In this document: piece after piece, positions 1 to 5,159 of the stretch
How positions within the stretch are numbered: the first letter of the stretch is position 1
Layout of the letters: each line of letters starts with the position of its first letter
Source: DASZGI01 sp035938995
GTDB lineage: Bacteria; Actinomycetota; Actinomycetes; Streptomycetales; Catenulisporaceae
Length of the DNA: 6,614 bases
Direction of reading: 5' to 3'
Assembly: GCF_035938995.1 (NCBI RefSeq)
Contig: NZ_DASZGI010000116.1
Coordinates: 1 to 6,614 of the forward strand
Made by a program: the position numbers and the translations under genes
Notes under the pieces: model-generated
What the model was told of the DNA's origin: nothing
Database searches by the model: none
What the model saw: only the letters and a program-made list of their open reading frames with translations

Positions 1-430
1 CGGAACCGGTGATGCCGTCGAACGGCTCCCCGGTCCACAGCCCGAGTGCGCTGCGCAGCGTCTCGGCGCAGGTCGGCCACTGCCCGCGCTCGTGCGCGGC
101 GCGGCCTTTCGCGCACAGCTCCGCGAACTCGAGCAGATCGAGCTCGTCGCGGTCCGCCTCGATGGCGTACCCCGAGCCGACGGTACGCAGCCGCCGCGCA
201 CCCGAATCCCCGAGCGTCTCGCGCAGGCGACCGACCAGGTTGCGCAGCGAGGACAGGGCGGACGGCGGCGCGTCCACGCCCCAGAGCGAGGCGATCAGTT
301 CGCGGGTCGACACCGTCGCACCGGCGTTGAGCAGCAACGTGGCCAGCAGCGCGCGCGTGCGCGCACCCGCGACCGGAACGTCCTTGCCGTCGATGTCTAC
401 TTTGAGCGGCCCGAGCACTTGAAATCGCAT
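1..430 (-). CDS. SARP/AfsR-family transcriptional regulator, N-terminal part (cut by left window edge)
   Basis: Reading the minus strand from ATG at 430 gives 143 residues without a stop, running off the window. The protein opens MRFQVLGPLKVDIDG, continues with a winged-helix DNA-binding domain (about residues 1-90; LLATLLLNAGATVS, LIASLWG and LRNLVGRLRETLG are visible) and enters a bacterial transcriptional activator domain (from about residue 95; LDLLEFAELC, RAAHERGQW, ALGLWTGEPFDG). This order is that of Streptomyces antibiotic regulatory proteins and AfsR-like activators, which bind direct repeats near -35 boxes and switch on secondary-metabolite genes. The start is supported by a TAGGGGG Shine-Dalgarno-like run 7-8 bases upstream. 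Whether it is a small SARP or a large AfsR form with NB-ARC and TPR domains cannot be seen. It is divergent from the StrR-like gene, which suits a pathway-regulator pair, but its target is unknown. Confidence 0.9.
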   Translation of the reverse strand, partial: MRFQVLGPLKVDIDGKDVPVAGARTRALLATLLLNAGATVSTRELIASLWGVDAPPSALSSLRNLVGRLRETLGDSGARRLRTVGSGYAIEADRDELDLLEFAELCAKGRAAHERGQWPTCAETLRSALGLWTGEPFDGITGS

Positions 431-621
431 TGACGACCCCCTACCCGACAGTGCGACTGACCAGCAGGGTACTCGCCTGGGCCGGTGTGCGGTGTCAGCC
501 GAAATGATCATCCACGTCGTCGTGTGATCGGCATGTTATCGATCGATGACCGCCCCCCGCGAGTGTTGTCAGCGTCGTCAGTCCGGATCGTGGGGCAGCA
601 GGGGGCCGCGCGAGCTGAGCA
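431..621. promoter_or_regulatory. Divergent intergenic region between the SARP and StrR-like genes
   Basis: These 191 bp separate two divergent regulator genes and must hold the SARP promoter and probably that of the StrR-like gene. I could not place a convincing -35/-10 pair with normal spacing on either strand. Visible structure: a 10-bp self-complementary ATCGATCGAT at 538-547, GATCA (506-510) facing TGATC (525-529), and GTCAG repeated at 9-bp spacing around 566-579. None is a recognised operator. A coding relic of the missing ParB domain in 500-550 is possible but very weakly supported. Confidence 0.5.
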
Positions 622-1464
622 TTGACGACACTTCCTTCAACAACGCACTCGGGGGGACCGTTGCTGACCGACGACGCGGCGTGTCTGGCCTTATGTGATA
701 GGGCGTCGGAGGAGGACCCGGGGACCTGGCTCGAGGGGGAATGCCTCCCGCCGGAGCACGCCGATCGCGTCGCCGCGGCCGAGCGCCTCGTCCTCACCCA
801 TCCCAGCTGGTCAGACCGGTTGGTCGGGTCCGTCACCGGGCTTTCCGACAAGACCGTCGGGGCGCTGCGGCGGCGGGCGAATGCGGCGGGGCAGCAGTCG
901 GACTCGGACAACCGTGTCGGCCGGGACGGACGGTCGCGTCCGGTCGACGGGACCGAAGGCAGACTGCGCGCCAGCCGCATCATCGCCGGCAACCCGGAGG
1001 CCTCGCTGCGCCGGATCGCCCGCGAGGCCGGAATCGCTGTTTCCACTGCTCAGGACGTGCGACGGCGCATGGAGCAGGGCCGCAGCCCGCTGCCAGAGCG
1101 GCAGAGTGCGTCCGGCAGCGTCACGGTCTCCCTCGTGTCGCCGCCGCAACTGGCCGCGGATGACGAACCCCGAACACCATCGCGTCGCTCGGGGCGTAAC
1201 CCAGCGCGCAAGAGGCGCCGATCTTCGCCGCCCCGAGCCGATGCGGTCGCTGCCGCGATGGCTCAGCTGCGCAAGGACCCCTCGCTGCGGCTGACCGAAT
1301 CAGGCCGAGCCCTGCTGCGCTTACTCGCCGGCCAGCAGGCGGCGCTCGCGGCGTACTACCGGCTCGTGGAGACGGTCCCGGCCCATTGCTCCGACGCTCT
1401 CGCCACGGTCGTCGGCGCATACGCGTGGGCGTGGGGCGAGGCCGAGCGCAGGCTCGAAGTGTAG
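622..1464 (+). CDS. StrR/NovG-type ParB-like pathway regulator lacking the ParB domain
   Basis: The 280-residue product matches the C-terminal two thirds of the StrR family, the pathway activators of streptomycin, novobiocin and glycopeptide clusters. Family landmarks are LPPEHADRVAAAERLV (42-57), a first helix-turn-helix with HPSWSDRLVGSVTGLSDKTV (60-79), VGRDGRSRPVDGTEGRLRAS (99-118), a second helix-turn-helix with ASLRRIAREAGIAVSTAQDV (127-146), a basic linker (188-200) and the C-terminal DPSLRLTESGRALLRLL block (219-235). The N-terminal ParB-like domain with its VIDGMHRL motif is absent; only about 40 unrelated-looking residues precede the match. The TTG start at 622 has no clear ribosome binding site. 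TTG at 661, behind GGGGGGA, is an alternative. Two TTA codons (691-693, 1321-1323) would make translation bldA-dependent in streptomycetes. The protein may be a broken relic, or a DNA-binding-only form. The family call is firm; function is not. Confidence 0.75.
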   Translation: MTTLPSTTHSGGPLLTDDAACLALCDRASEEDPGTWLEGECLPPEHADRVAAAERLVLTHPSWSDRLVGSVTGLSDKTVGALRRRANAAGQQSDSDNRVGRDGRSRPVDGTEGRLRASRIIAGNPEASLRRIAREAGIAVSTAQDVRRRMEQGRSPLPERQSASGSVTVSLVSPPQLAADDEPRTPSRRSGRNPARKRRRSSPPRADAVAAAMAQLRKDPSLRLTESGRALLRLLAGQQAALAAYYRLVETVPAHCSDALATVVGAYAWAWGEAERRLEV

Positions 1465-1476
1465 GCGTACGCGCCG

Positions 1477-1979
1477 GGCTTACTGCGCTTCGCGTGCAAG
1501 GTCAGCGGCAAGGGCGATCCCCATGATCTGAAGCGCGCCATCGGGCACCTGGACCCGGACCGCGACCCCGGCCGCCTGACGCTCAATTCCCGGTTCGGCG
1601 CCGACGCGGTCGAGCGGGACCTGCCCGACATCGCGCGCGGTGAAGAACGCCGGCCATCCCGTAGTCTGGCTATGCGATCCCATGCACGGCAACACGGTCA
1701 AGACCGCTACCGGACGCAAGACCCGGAGGCTCGAGGACATCCGACGGGAGATCCGCGGCTTCGTGCGCGCGCTGCGCGAGGCGGGGCGTCGAACCCGGCG
1801 GACTGCGCCTGGAGGAGGCGGCGGCGGTGACCGAGTGCGTCGGCGCCAACGTCCCCGACGAGGACGGCCTGCGGCGGAACTACGTTTCGCTCTGCGATCC
1901 CCGGCTGAGCCTGGTACAGGCGGCCGCGGTGGTCGAGACCTTCGTATCCGAACCTGACCTAACTGGCGGCTCTGCTTGA
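1477..1979 (+). pseudogene. Class II DAHP synthase, 3' fragment broken by two frame shifts
   Basis: Three consecutive frames give one continuous match to the C-terminal part of class II 3-deoxy-D-arabino-heptulosonate 7-phosphate synthase, first enzyme of the shikimate pathway (phosphoenolpyruvate plus erythrose 4-phosphate). Frame A, 1477 to about 1639: RFACKV, then LDPDRDPGRLTLNSRFGAD. Frame B, from 1640: VKNAGHPVVWLCDPMHGNT, then GRKTRRLEDIRREIRGF and REAG. Frame C, about 1788 to the TGA at 1977-1979: VEPGGLRLEEAAAVTECVG, YVSLCDPRL, ending VVETFVSEPDLTGGSA. DPMHGN, TECVG and LCDPRL are signature blocks of the family. Each change of frame requires skipping one base (near 1638 and 1787). The first half or more of the roughly 400-residue enzyme is absent. 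The fragment begins 12 bases after the TAG of the StrR-like gene, in the same frame. Class II enzymes of this sort occur in phenazine and glycopeptide clusters. It cannot encode an active enzyme as it stands. Confidence 0.85.
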
Positions 1980-2067
1980 ACTCCGGCTGCGCGCACGATC
2001 GGTCTGAAGAGACGCCACCGACGTTGACGCCGTGTCGACGCGCCCATCGCTGCGCGTCCAGTCCCGC

Positions 2068-2122
2068 AGAAGGCAGGACCGCCGTGATCGTTTCCATTCC
2101 CGCCGCCGACCTCGACCGCTGA
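2068..2122 (+). other. Probable original ribosome binding site, GTG start and first 12 codons of the chorismate-lyase-like gene
   Basis: AGAAGGCAGGA (2068-2078) lies 5 bases before a GTG at 2084 that opens a 12-codon frame, MIVSIPAADLDR, closed by TGA at 2120-2122. The next frame (from 2130) has no good ribosome binding site of its own. Skipping one base near 2118-2122 joins the two into a protein reading PAADLDR...EFRAPITRMLLASDG, which resembles the normal lead-in of chorismate lyases. I therefore infer this is the displaced 5' end of the downstream gene. A coincidental short frame or a leader peptide is the alternative. Confidence 0.4.
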
Positions 2123-2129
2123 TCGAGCC

Positions 2130-2663
2130 GTGGAGTTCCGCGCCCCGATCACGCGCATGCTCCTGGCGTCGGATGGCTCTACCACCCTCCTGCTTGAAGC
2201 TCTGCTTGGCCTGGAACTGCACGTCGAGGTCGCGCGTCAGGAACTGCGCTCGGCCGGGGACCTGGACCGGGGCGTGCGCTCGGCGATCCGGGCCGGCCGC
2301 TCGGACGAACTGCTGGTGCGGCACTCGGCCCTGCGCACGGCCGAGGGAAAGATCGTCTCCCGCAACCTGGTCGTCACCGACGCCGGGAGCGGCACGCCGA
2401 TGCGCGGCCTGCTGCGCGACCTCGACACCCCGCTCGGCCGCGGATTGATCGCGTTGGGCGTGAGCCAGTCGCGGCGGCTGTTGGACTGGGGCCTGGCCGA
2501 CTGGCCACTCACGGACGAAGCCGGCGCGGAAGGAGCCGTCGGAACCGCAGCCGGGGATGCCGATCTGTGCGTCTACAAGGCTTATGTCCTCCTTGAGGAG
2601 GATGTGCCAGCCATATACGTACACGAACGCTACAACCCCGAGTTCGTGCCTGCGGATCGTTAG
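2130..2663 (+). CDS. Chorismate pyruvate-lyase-like protein (UbiC/DUF98 superfamily), 5' end doubtful
   Basis: The 177 residues fit the chorismate lyase fold family, which converts chorismate to 4-hydroxybenzoate and pyruvate. From the start: TRMLLASDGSTTLLLEALLG (9-28), corresponding to the family's LL..DGS.T..LE block; LLVRHSAL with a conserved arginine in the position of the UbiC substrate-binding Arg, then EGKIVSRNLVV; DTPLGRGLIALGVSQSRRLL, matching the family's PLG block; and a C-terminal VPAIYVHERYNP, whose Glu fits the position of the catalytic Glu in UbiC (TELFLP region). Length is close to E. coli UbiC. No helix-turn-helix precedes it, so a UTRA-type regulator, a structural relative, is less likely. 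GTG 2130 lacks a good ribosome binding site; ATG 2157 is possible, but the original start is probably GTG 2084 with an intervening frame shift, so the gene may be non-functional. Together with the DAHP synthase relic it points to 4-hydroxybenzoate supply. Confidence 0.65.
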   Translation: MEFRAPITRMLLASDGSTTLLLEALLGLELHVEVARQELRSAGDLDRGVRSAIRAGRSDELLVRHSALRTAEGKIVSRNLVVTDAGSGTPMRGLLRDLDTPLGRGLIALGVSQSRRLLDWGLADWPLTDEAGAEGAVGTAAGDADLCVYKAYVLLEEDVPAIYVHERYNPEFVPADR

Positions 2664-2665
2664 AC

Positions 2666-2950
2666 CGGCCCGGGACACGCCGACCGAGCGCGGCGCCGTT
2701 CAACCAGAAATATCCGCCGGACGGCGCCAGCCGCTCGGCGCGCATGGACCGCGACCCGTCGGCCGTGACGTTCTCGCGCGCCGCAGCCGAGGCGCTGCTC
2801 GACACAGTACTGGCCCAGGCTGCCTGGTCCGTCCTGCTCACAGTGCGCGCAGGAGGGGGAGCAGCACCTCATCAACCATCTCTGCGATGGTGGCGTCTGA
2901 GGGCGGGTCAACTCCTGGAGAAAGGTTGGCGGCAGGACGAGAGGTCGTGA
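2666..2950 (+). pseudogene. Unidentified coding relic downstream of the chorismate-lyase-like gene
   Basis: One frame (position 2699 being a first codon base) has almost only G or C at third positions from about 2702 to 2848, the signature of real coding sequence here. It reads FNQKYPPDGASRSARMDRD, then SAVTFSRAAAEALLDTV, then AWSVLLTV. After the GGGGG run at 2855-2859 the coding-like signal appears to move by one base to a frame reading EQHLINHLCDGGV and a stop. The first frame stays open to TGA 2948-2950. I do not recognise the family. A distant likeness to the FS..A..ALL pattern of non-ribosomal peptide synthetase condensation or epimerisation domains is too weak to name. No credible start or ribosome binding site is seen, so it is probably a decayed fragment. 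Confidence 0.3.
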
Positions 2951-2986
2951 AGGAGGCGAACTTATGAGCCAGTGGTCTGACGACCG
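2949..2986 (+). other. Strong ribosome binding site and ATG without a gene behind them
   Basis: GAAGGAGG (2949-2956) stands 7 bases before ATG 2964, the best ribosome binding site in the window. Translation would give MSQWSDDRYGLGTTAGTQAL and four more residues, then stop at 3038, running from about 2987 onward through the 3' end of the opposing DUF1906 gene. The upstream frame ends at TGA 2948-2950, so the layout is that of two consecutive operon genes whose second member was cut off a few codons in. The breakpoint would lie between about 2967 and 2990. Confidence 0.4.
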
Positions 2987-4543
2987 CTACGGGCTCGGCA
3001 CCACGGCTGGAACGCAGGCATTGCCGGGCACGGTGTAAATGCCGGCTCCACGGTTGGGCTTTTCAGCGAGGACACAGACAGCGACGCTGACGTCGAAGTA
3101 GTCCAGGTCGATGTTGATCGTCACGCCGCCGTAGGTCGCGTTCGCTCCGCCTTCGTACTGGTGCACCCTCTGGTGCGGCCAGTCCGCGCTCGGCGCGGCC
3201 CCGGGGTCGGCGTCCTCCTGGCCGTTCCAGTTGGCCACGTCGATCACGTCCGGCTCGCTGATCTTGCCGAGGTTGGCGACCAGGTCGTCAATGCCGCTGC
3301 TCTCGCTGCTGTACACGGCGGAGCGGTAACCCTTGGCGCGAAGCTCGACCGACCACGCCGAGAGGAAGGTCATCGCGGCGCTCTCCGCGGTGGCCGGGTA
3401 CGCCTCCATGTCGTAGTAGAGGACCGAACCCGCGCCGAAGCCGAGCGCTTGGGCCTGCGCGATCGCATCGTCGGCGCTCTGGCTGCCGAGCTGGGCCGGG
3501 ACTGTGAGAGGCGTGCCCGGCGTCCAGTTCATCGCCTGCCAGCCGACGTACAGCGGCATGAAGTGCCAGCCGGCCTGGGCCTCGGCGCTGACCCATGCCG
3601 GGGTCAGATTCGGCTGGGCGGCGCAGGCCCGCAGCGAGCCGCCGATGTAGATGCCGACGGCCTTGAACGGCGAATTCGGGGCGGTCCACGCGGCCATTTG
3701 ACTCGCGCTGGGCGCGTTGCACGCGTCGAAGCCCGCGCCGGAGATGTAGTTCGTCACGCTGAGGGGCACGGTGGTCGAGGTCTGTGGAGATATGGAGGAG
3801 CGCCCAACTGCGGCATCCGGCTGCCCGCTCGCGGTCTCGGACGGCGAGGCGAGCGGGGAAGCGGTAGCGGAGGGCGACACGGACGCGGTCGGGGCGGGTA
3901 TGGGGGCGTTCGGCGGGACGGGCACGGTGGCGACCGTCGGGCTCGGCAGGTGCGCGGCGGCCAACGCGCTGACGATGGTCGACCGGTCGGCGCCGCTATA
4001 GGTCGCGGTGACCGTCATTCCGGGCGCGGAGGCGTCGATCTCCGCGGCGATCGAATGGTCAACGGCAGTGGTGGTGGCGGTCGTCGCAGCGTGCGCCGGA
4101 GCCGGCTGGATCAACACCGCGCCGGTGTGACTGCCCACGCCCCGCGCCGGGCAATTCTGCTCCGCCCCGGGAGTGCCGATGTAGACGGCGTGAACGTCGA
4201 AGCGCACGCACGTGGTCGGGTGCGCGGCAAGGTCGATCACCTGCCATCCGGCCGGAACGGTGAAGCCGCGCCCGAGAACGCCGACGGTCTTGAGCCCCGC
4301 GGCGTGGCCGGAGGGGGCCCTGACCGGCGTGACCGTGAACGGGACCGTGGCCTGCCGCGCGGACGCATCGGGCGAACCTGTCGCCGATGACGACGGCGTC
4401 CCGGATGCCGTGAGCGTGTTGGTCGACGCGGTCTGGTCCGCGCCGAGAACGCCGCTGTTCGCTGTGACCACAGCCGCGGCCGCCAGCAGCGCGCCCGTAG
4501 CAGTCAGCGCCCCGACACGCCGCCGTGAGCCCCAGCCCCTCAT
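2987..4543 (-). CDS. Secreted protein with C-terminal DUF1906 (Rv2525c-like glycoside-hydrolase-like) domain
   Basis: The 518-residue product starts with an export signal (MRGWGSRRRVGALTATGALL, hydrophobic to about residue 27). The SRRRV stretch could be a Tat motif, as reported for Rv2525c of M. tuberculosis. Residues about 70-150 form a compact region with two cysteines (112, 131) reading GRGFTVPAGWQVIDL and CVRFDVHAVYIGTPGA. A Pro/Ser/Thr/Ala linker covers about 200-262. The DUF1906 domain covers 271-484: GFDACNAPS, VGIYIGGSLRAC, GWHFMPLYVGWQAMNW, VLYYDMEAY (D378 and E380 are candidate active-site acids), GYRSAVYSSESSGIDDL and VHQYEGGANATYGGV. These domains adopt a TIM-barrel fold like GH25-type hydrolases; the substrate is unknown, with cell-wall glycan the usual suggestion. 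ATG 4543 follows an AGGGGG ribosome binding site at 4551-4556. It faces the unrelated relics to its left. The family call is secure; enzyme activity is inference. Confidence 0.9.
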   Translation of the reverse strand: MRGWGSRRRVGALTATGALLAAAAVVTANSGVLGADQTASTNTLTASGTPSSSATGSPDASARQATVPFTVTPVRAPSGHAAGLKTVGVLGRGFTVPAGWQVIDLAAHPTTCVRFDVHAVYIGTPGAEQNCPARGVGSHTGAVLIQPAPAHAATTATTTAVDHSIAAEIDASAPGMTVTATYSGADRSTIVSALAAAHLPSPTVATVPVPPNAPIPAPTASVSPSATASPLASPSETASGQPDAAVGRSSISPQTSTTVPLSVTNYISGAGFDACNAPSASQMAAWTAPNSPFKAVGIYIGGSLRACAAQPNLTPAWVSAEAQAGWHFMPLYVGWQAMNWTPGTPLTVPAQLGSQSADDAIAQAQALGFGAGSVLYYDMEAYPATAESAAMTFLSAWSVELRAKGYRSAVYSSESSGIDDLVANLGKISEPDVIDVANWNGQEDADPGAAPSADWPHQRVHQYEGGANATYGGVTINIDLDYFDVSVAVCVLAEKPNRGAGIYTVPGNACVPAVVPSP

Positions 4544-4621
4544 CCCATCCCCCTGTAAAATCCCGCCCCTGATTCGGCAACGGAGCAGAACGTATCAGAG
4601 CTGATCGGCGAAGCGGCCGGC

Positions 4622-4643
4622 CGTATCCGAACTGTCGAATACG
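4622..4643. promoter_or_regulatory. 22-bp operator-like palindrome upstream of the DUF1906 gene
   Basis: CGTAT at 4622-4626 faces ATACG at 4639-4643, and inside it CGA (4628-4630) faces TCG (4635-4637) about the same centre, so 8 of 11 base pairs are symmetric. The size and symmetry are those of TetR/GntR-type operators. It lies 79 bases before the DUF1906 start codon, a suitable place for control of that gene. A related CGTATC sequence begins at 4591, 31 bp away, and overlaps ATCAG-AG-CTGAT (4594-4605). No regulator gene in the window can be tied to it. Confidence 0.4.
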
Positions 4644-4805
4644 ACGCTCCGAATGTGCGGATATTTCAGAACATATGAGCGATGTCGTCTGCTTGCCGTG
4701 GCGCTCGGTCGTCGGCCGGTCGCCCGCCGGAACCGGCGCCGGGCTTCAGCGCGAAAGCCGCAGGAAACGTGTGGGTCGGAGCGCGGTATTCAAAAATCAT
4801 CTGTT

Positions 4806-4832
4806 TGGTCAGTGATCGTTGACCAGTCTGGT
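4806..4832. promoter_or_regulatory. Nested inverted repeats overlapping a -35 box
   Basis: TGGTCA (4806-4811) and TGACCA (4820-4825) form an inverted repeat with an 8-base spacer. The right half is reused in an odd-centred palindrome ACCAG-T-CTGGT at 4822-4832. The right arm overlaps TTGACC, the proposed -35 box, so a protein bound here would block the promoter. This is pattern evidence only. Confidence 0.35.
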
Positions 4833-4847
4833 GAGCGGCGCTAACTT
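4819..4847 (+). promoter_or_regulatory. Candidate promoter of the He_PIG-domain secreted protein gene
   Basis: TTGACC at 4819-4824 (five of six to the housekeeping -35 consensus) and TAACTT at 4842-4847 are separated by 17 bp. The -10 match is modest. Transcription from here would give a leader of about 300 bases before GTG 5160. Start sites nearer the gene cannot be excluded. Confidence 0.35.
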
Positions 4848-4921
4848 CGCCCTCAGTGTCCGCGACTGCGGCCGCGGCGGTCGTCGCGGGCGTTCCCACC
4901 CATGGACACCCCTGCAAAGAA

Positions 4922-4946
4922 CGCCCCGGGAACCTTGTCCGGGGCG
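4922..4946 (+). other. GC-rich hairpin in the putative leader
   Basis: CGCCCCGG (4922-4929) pairs perfectly with CCGGGGCG (4939-4946) around a 9-base loop. No T-run follows, so it is not a classical intrinsic terminator. A leader RNA structure or attenuator is possible. A second stem, GTGGCGG (5103-5109) with CCGCCAC (5132-5138), ends 7 bases before the ribosome binding site. No known riboswitch class is recognisable. Confidence 0.35.
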
Positions 4947-5159
4947 CCGCCATGTACGCCTCAGCGGTCGGATCGGGCCCAGCTGCCGCAGGCCCCTCGC
5001 GATCTCCGAGCACTCCGAATGTGGGCGTGCACCCAACACCGAACTGGACGCACCGGCGGGCGTAGCGGTGATCCCGCGCGCCGTCACACGTGCGCCCACA
5101 CCGTGGCGGTCGGCCGCACCCACATGCGCCGCCGCCACCTGAGATAAGGGGATTTGCAA

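Larger units (their letters stand above)
4544..5159. promoter_or_regulatory. 616-bp divergent intergenic region between two secreted-protein genes
   Basis: No credible gene lies here; short frames such as 4653-4844 lack a ribosome binding site and family likeness. The DUF1906-gene side is comparatively A+T-rich in spots (4551-4560, 4619-4680, 4785-4830) and holds an operator-like palindrome. The centre carries a second inverted repeat overlapping a plausible rightward promoter. The right half looks like an untranslated leader of about 300 bases with two GC-rich hairpins. The parts are listed separately. Confidence 0.6.

Noticed and set aside
451..459. GTGCGACTG, one mismatch from a StrR-type operator half-site (GTTCGACTG)
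   Set aside because: No matching inverted half follows at the 11-bp spacing known for StrR operators, and a one-mismatch 9-mer in 190 bp can easily occur by chance.
1477..1979. Programmed frameshifting as an explanation for the DAHP synthase frames
   Set aside because: Two shifts without recognisable slippery or stimulatory sites and the missing N-terminal half make a pseudogene far more likely.
1959..2678. 239-codon open frame on the minus strand
   Set aside because: Antisense to the chorismate-lyase-like gene, whose sense frame has clear family motifs.
3161..4390. 409-codon open frame on the plus strand
   Set aside because: Antisense shadow of the DUF1906 gene; Arg/Gly-rich composition and no family likeness.
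4653..4844. 63-codon plus-strand frame in the intergenic region
   Set aside because: No ribosome binding site, Arg-rich random-looking product, and it runs through the operator-like repeat.
4922..4946. Intrinsic terminator
   Set aside because: The stem is strong but no T-rich tract follows on either strand, and no gene ends nearby.
4647..5023. 11-bp direct repeat CTCCGAATGTG at 4647-4657 and 5013-5023
   Set aside because: Only two short copies 366 bp apart with no structure around them; likely chance, and no sign of an insertion between them.
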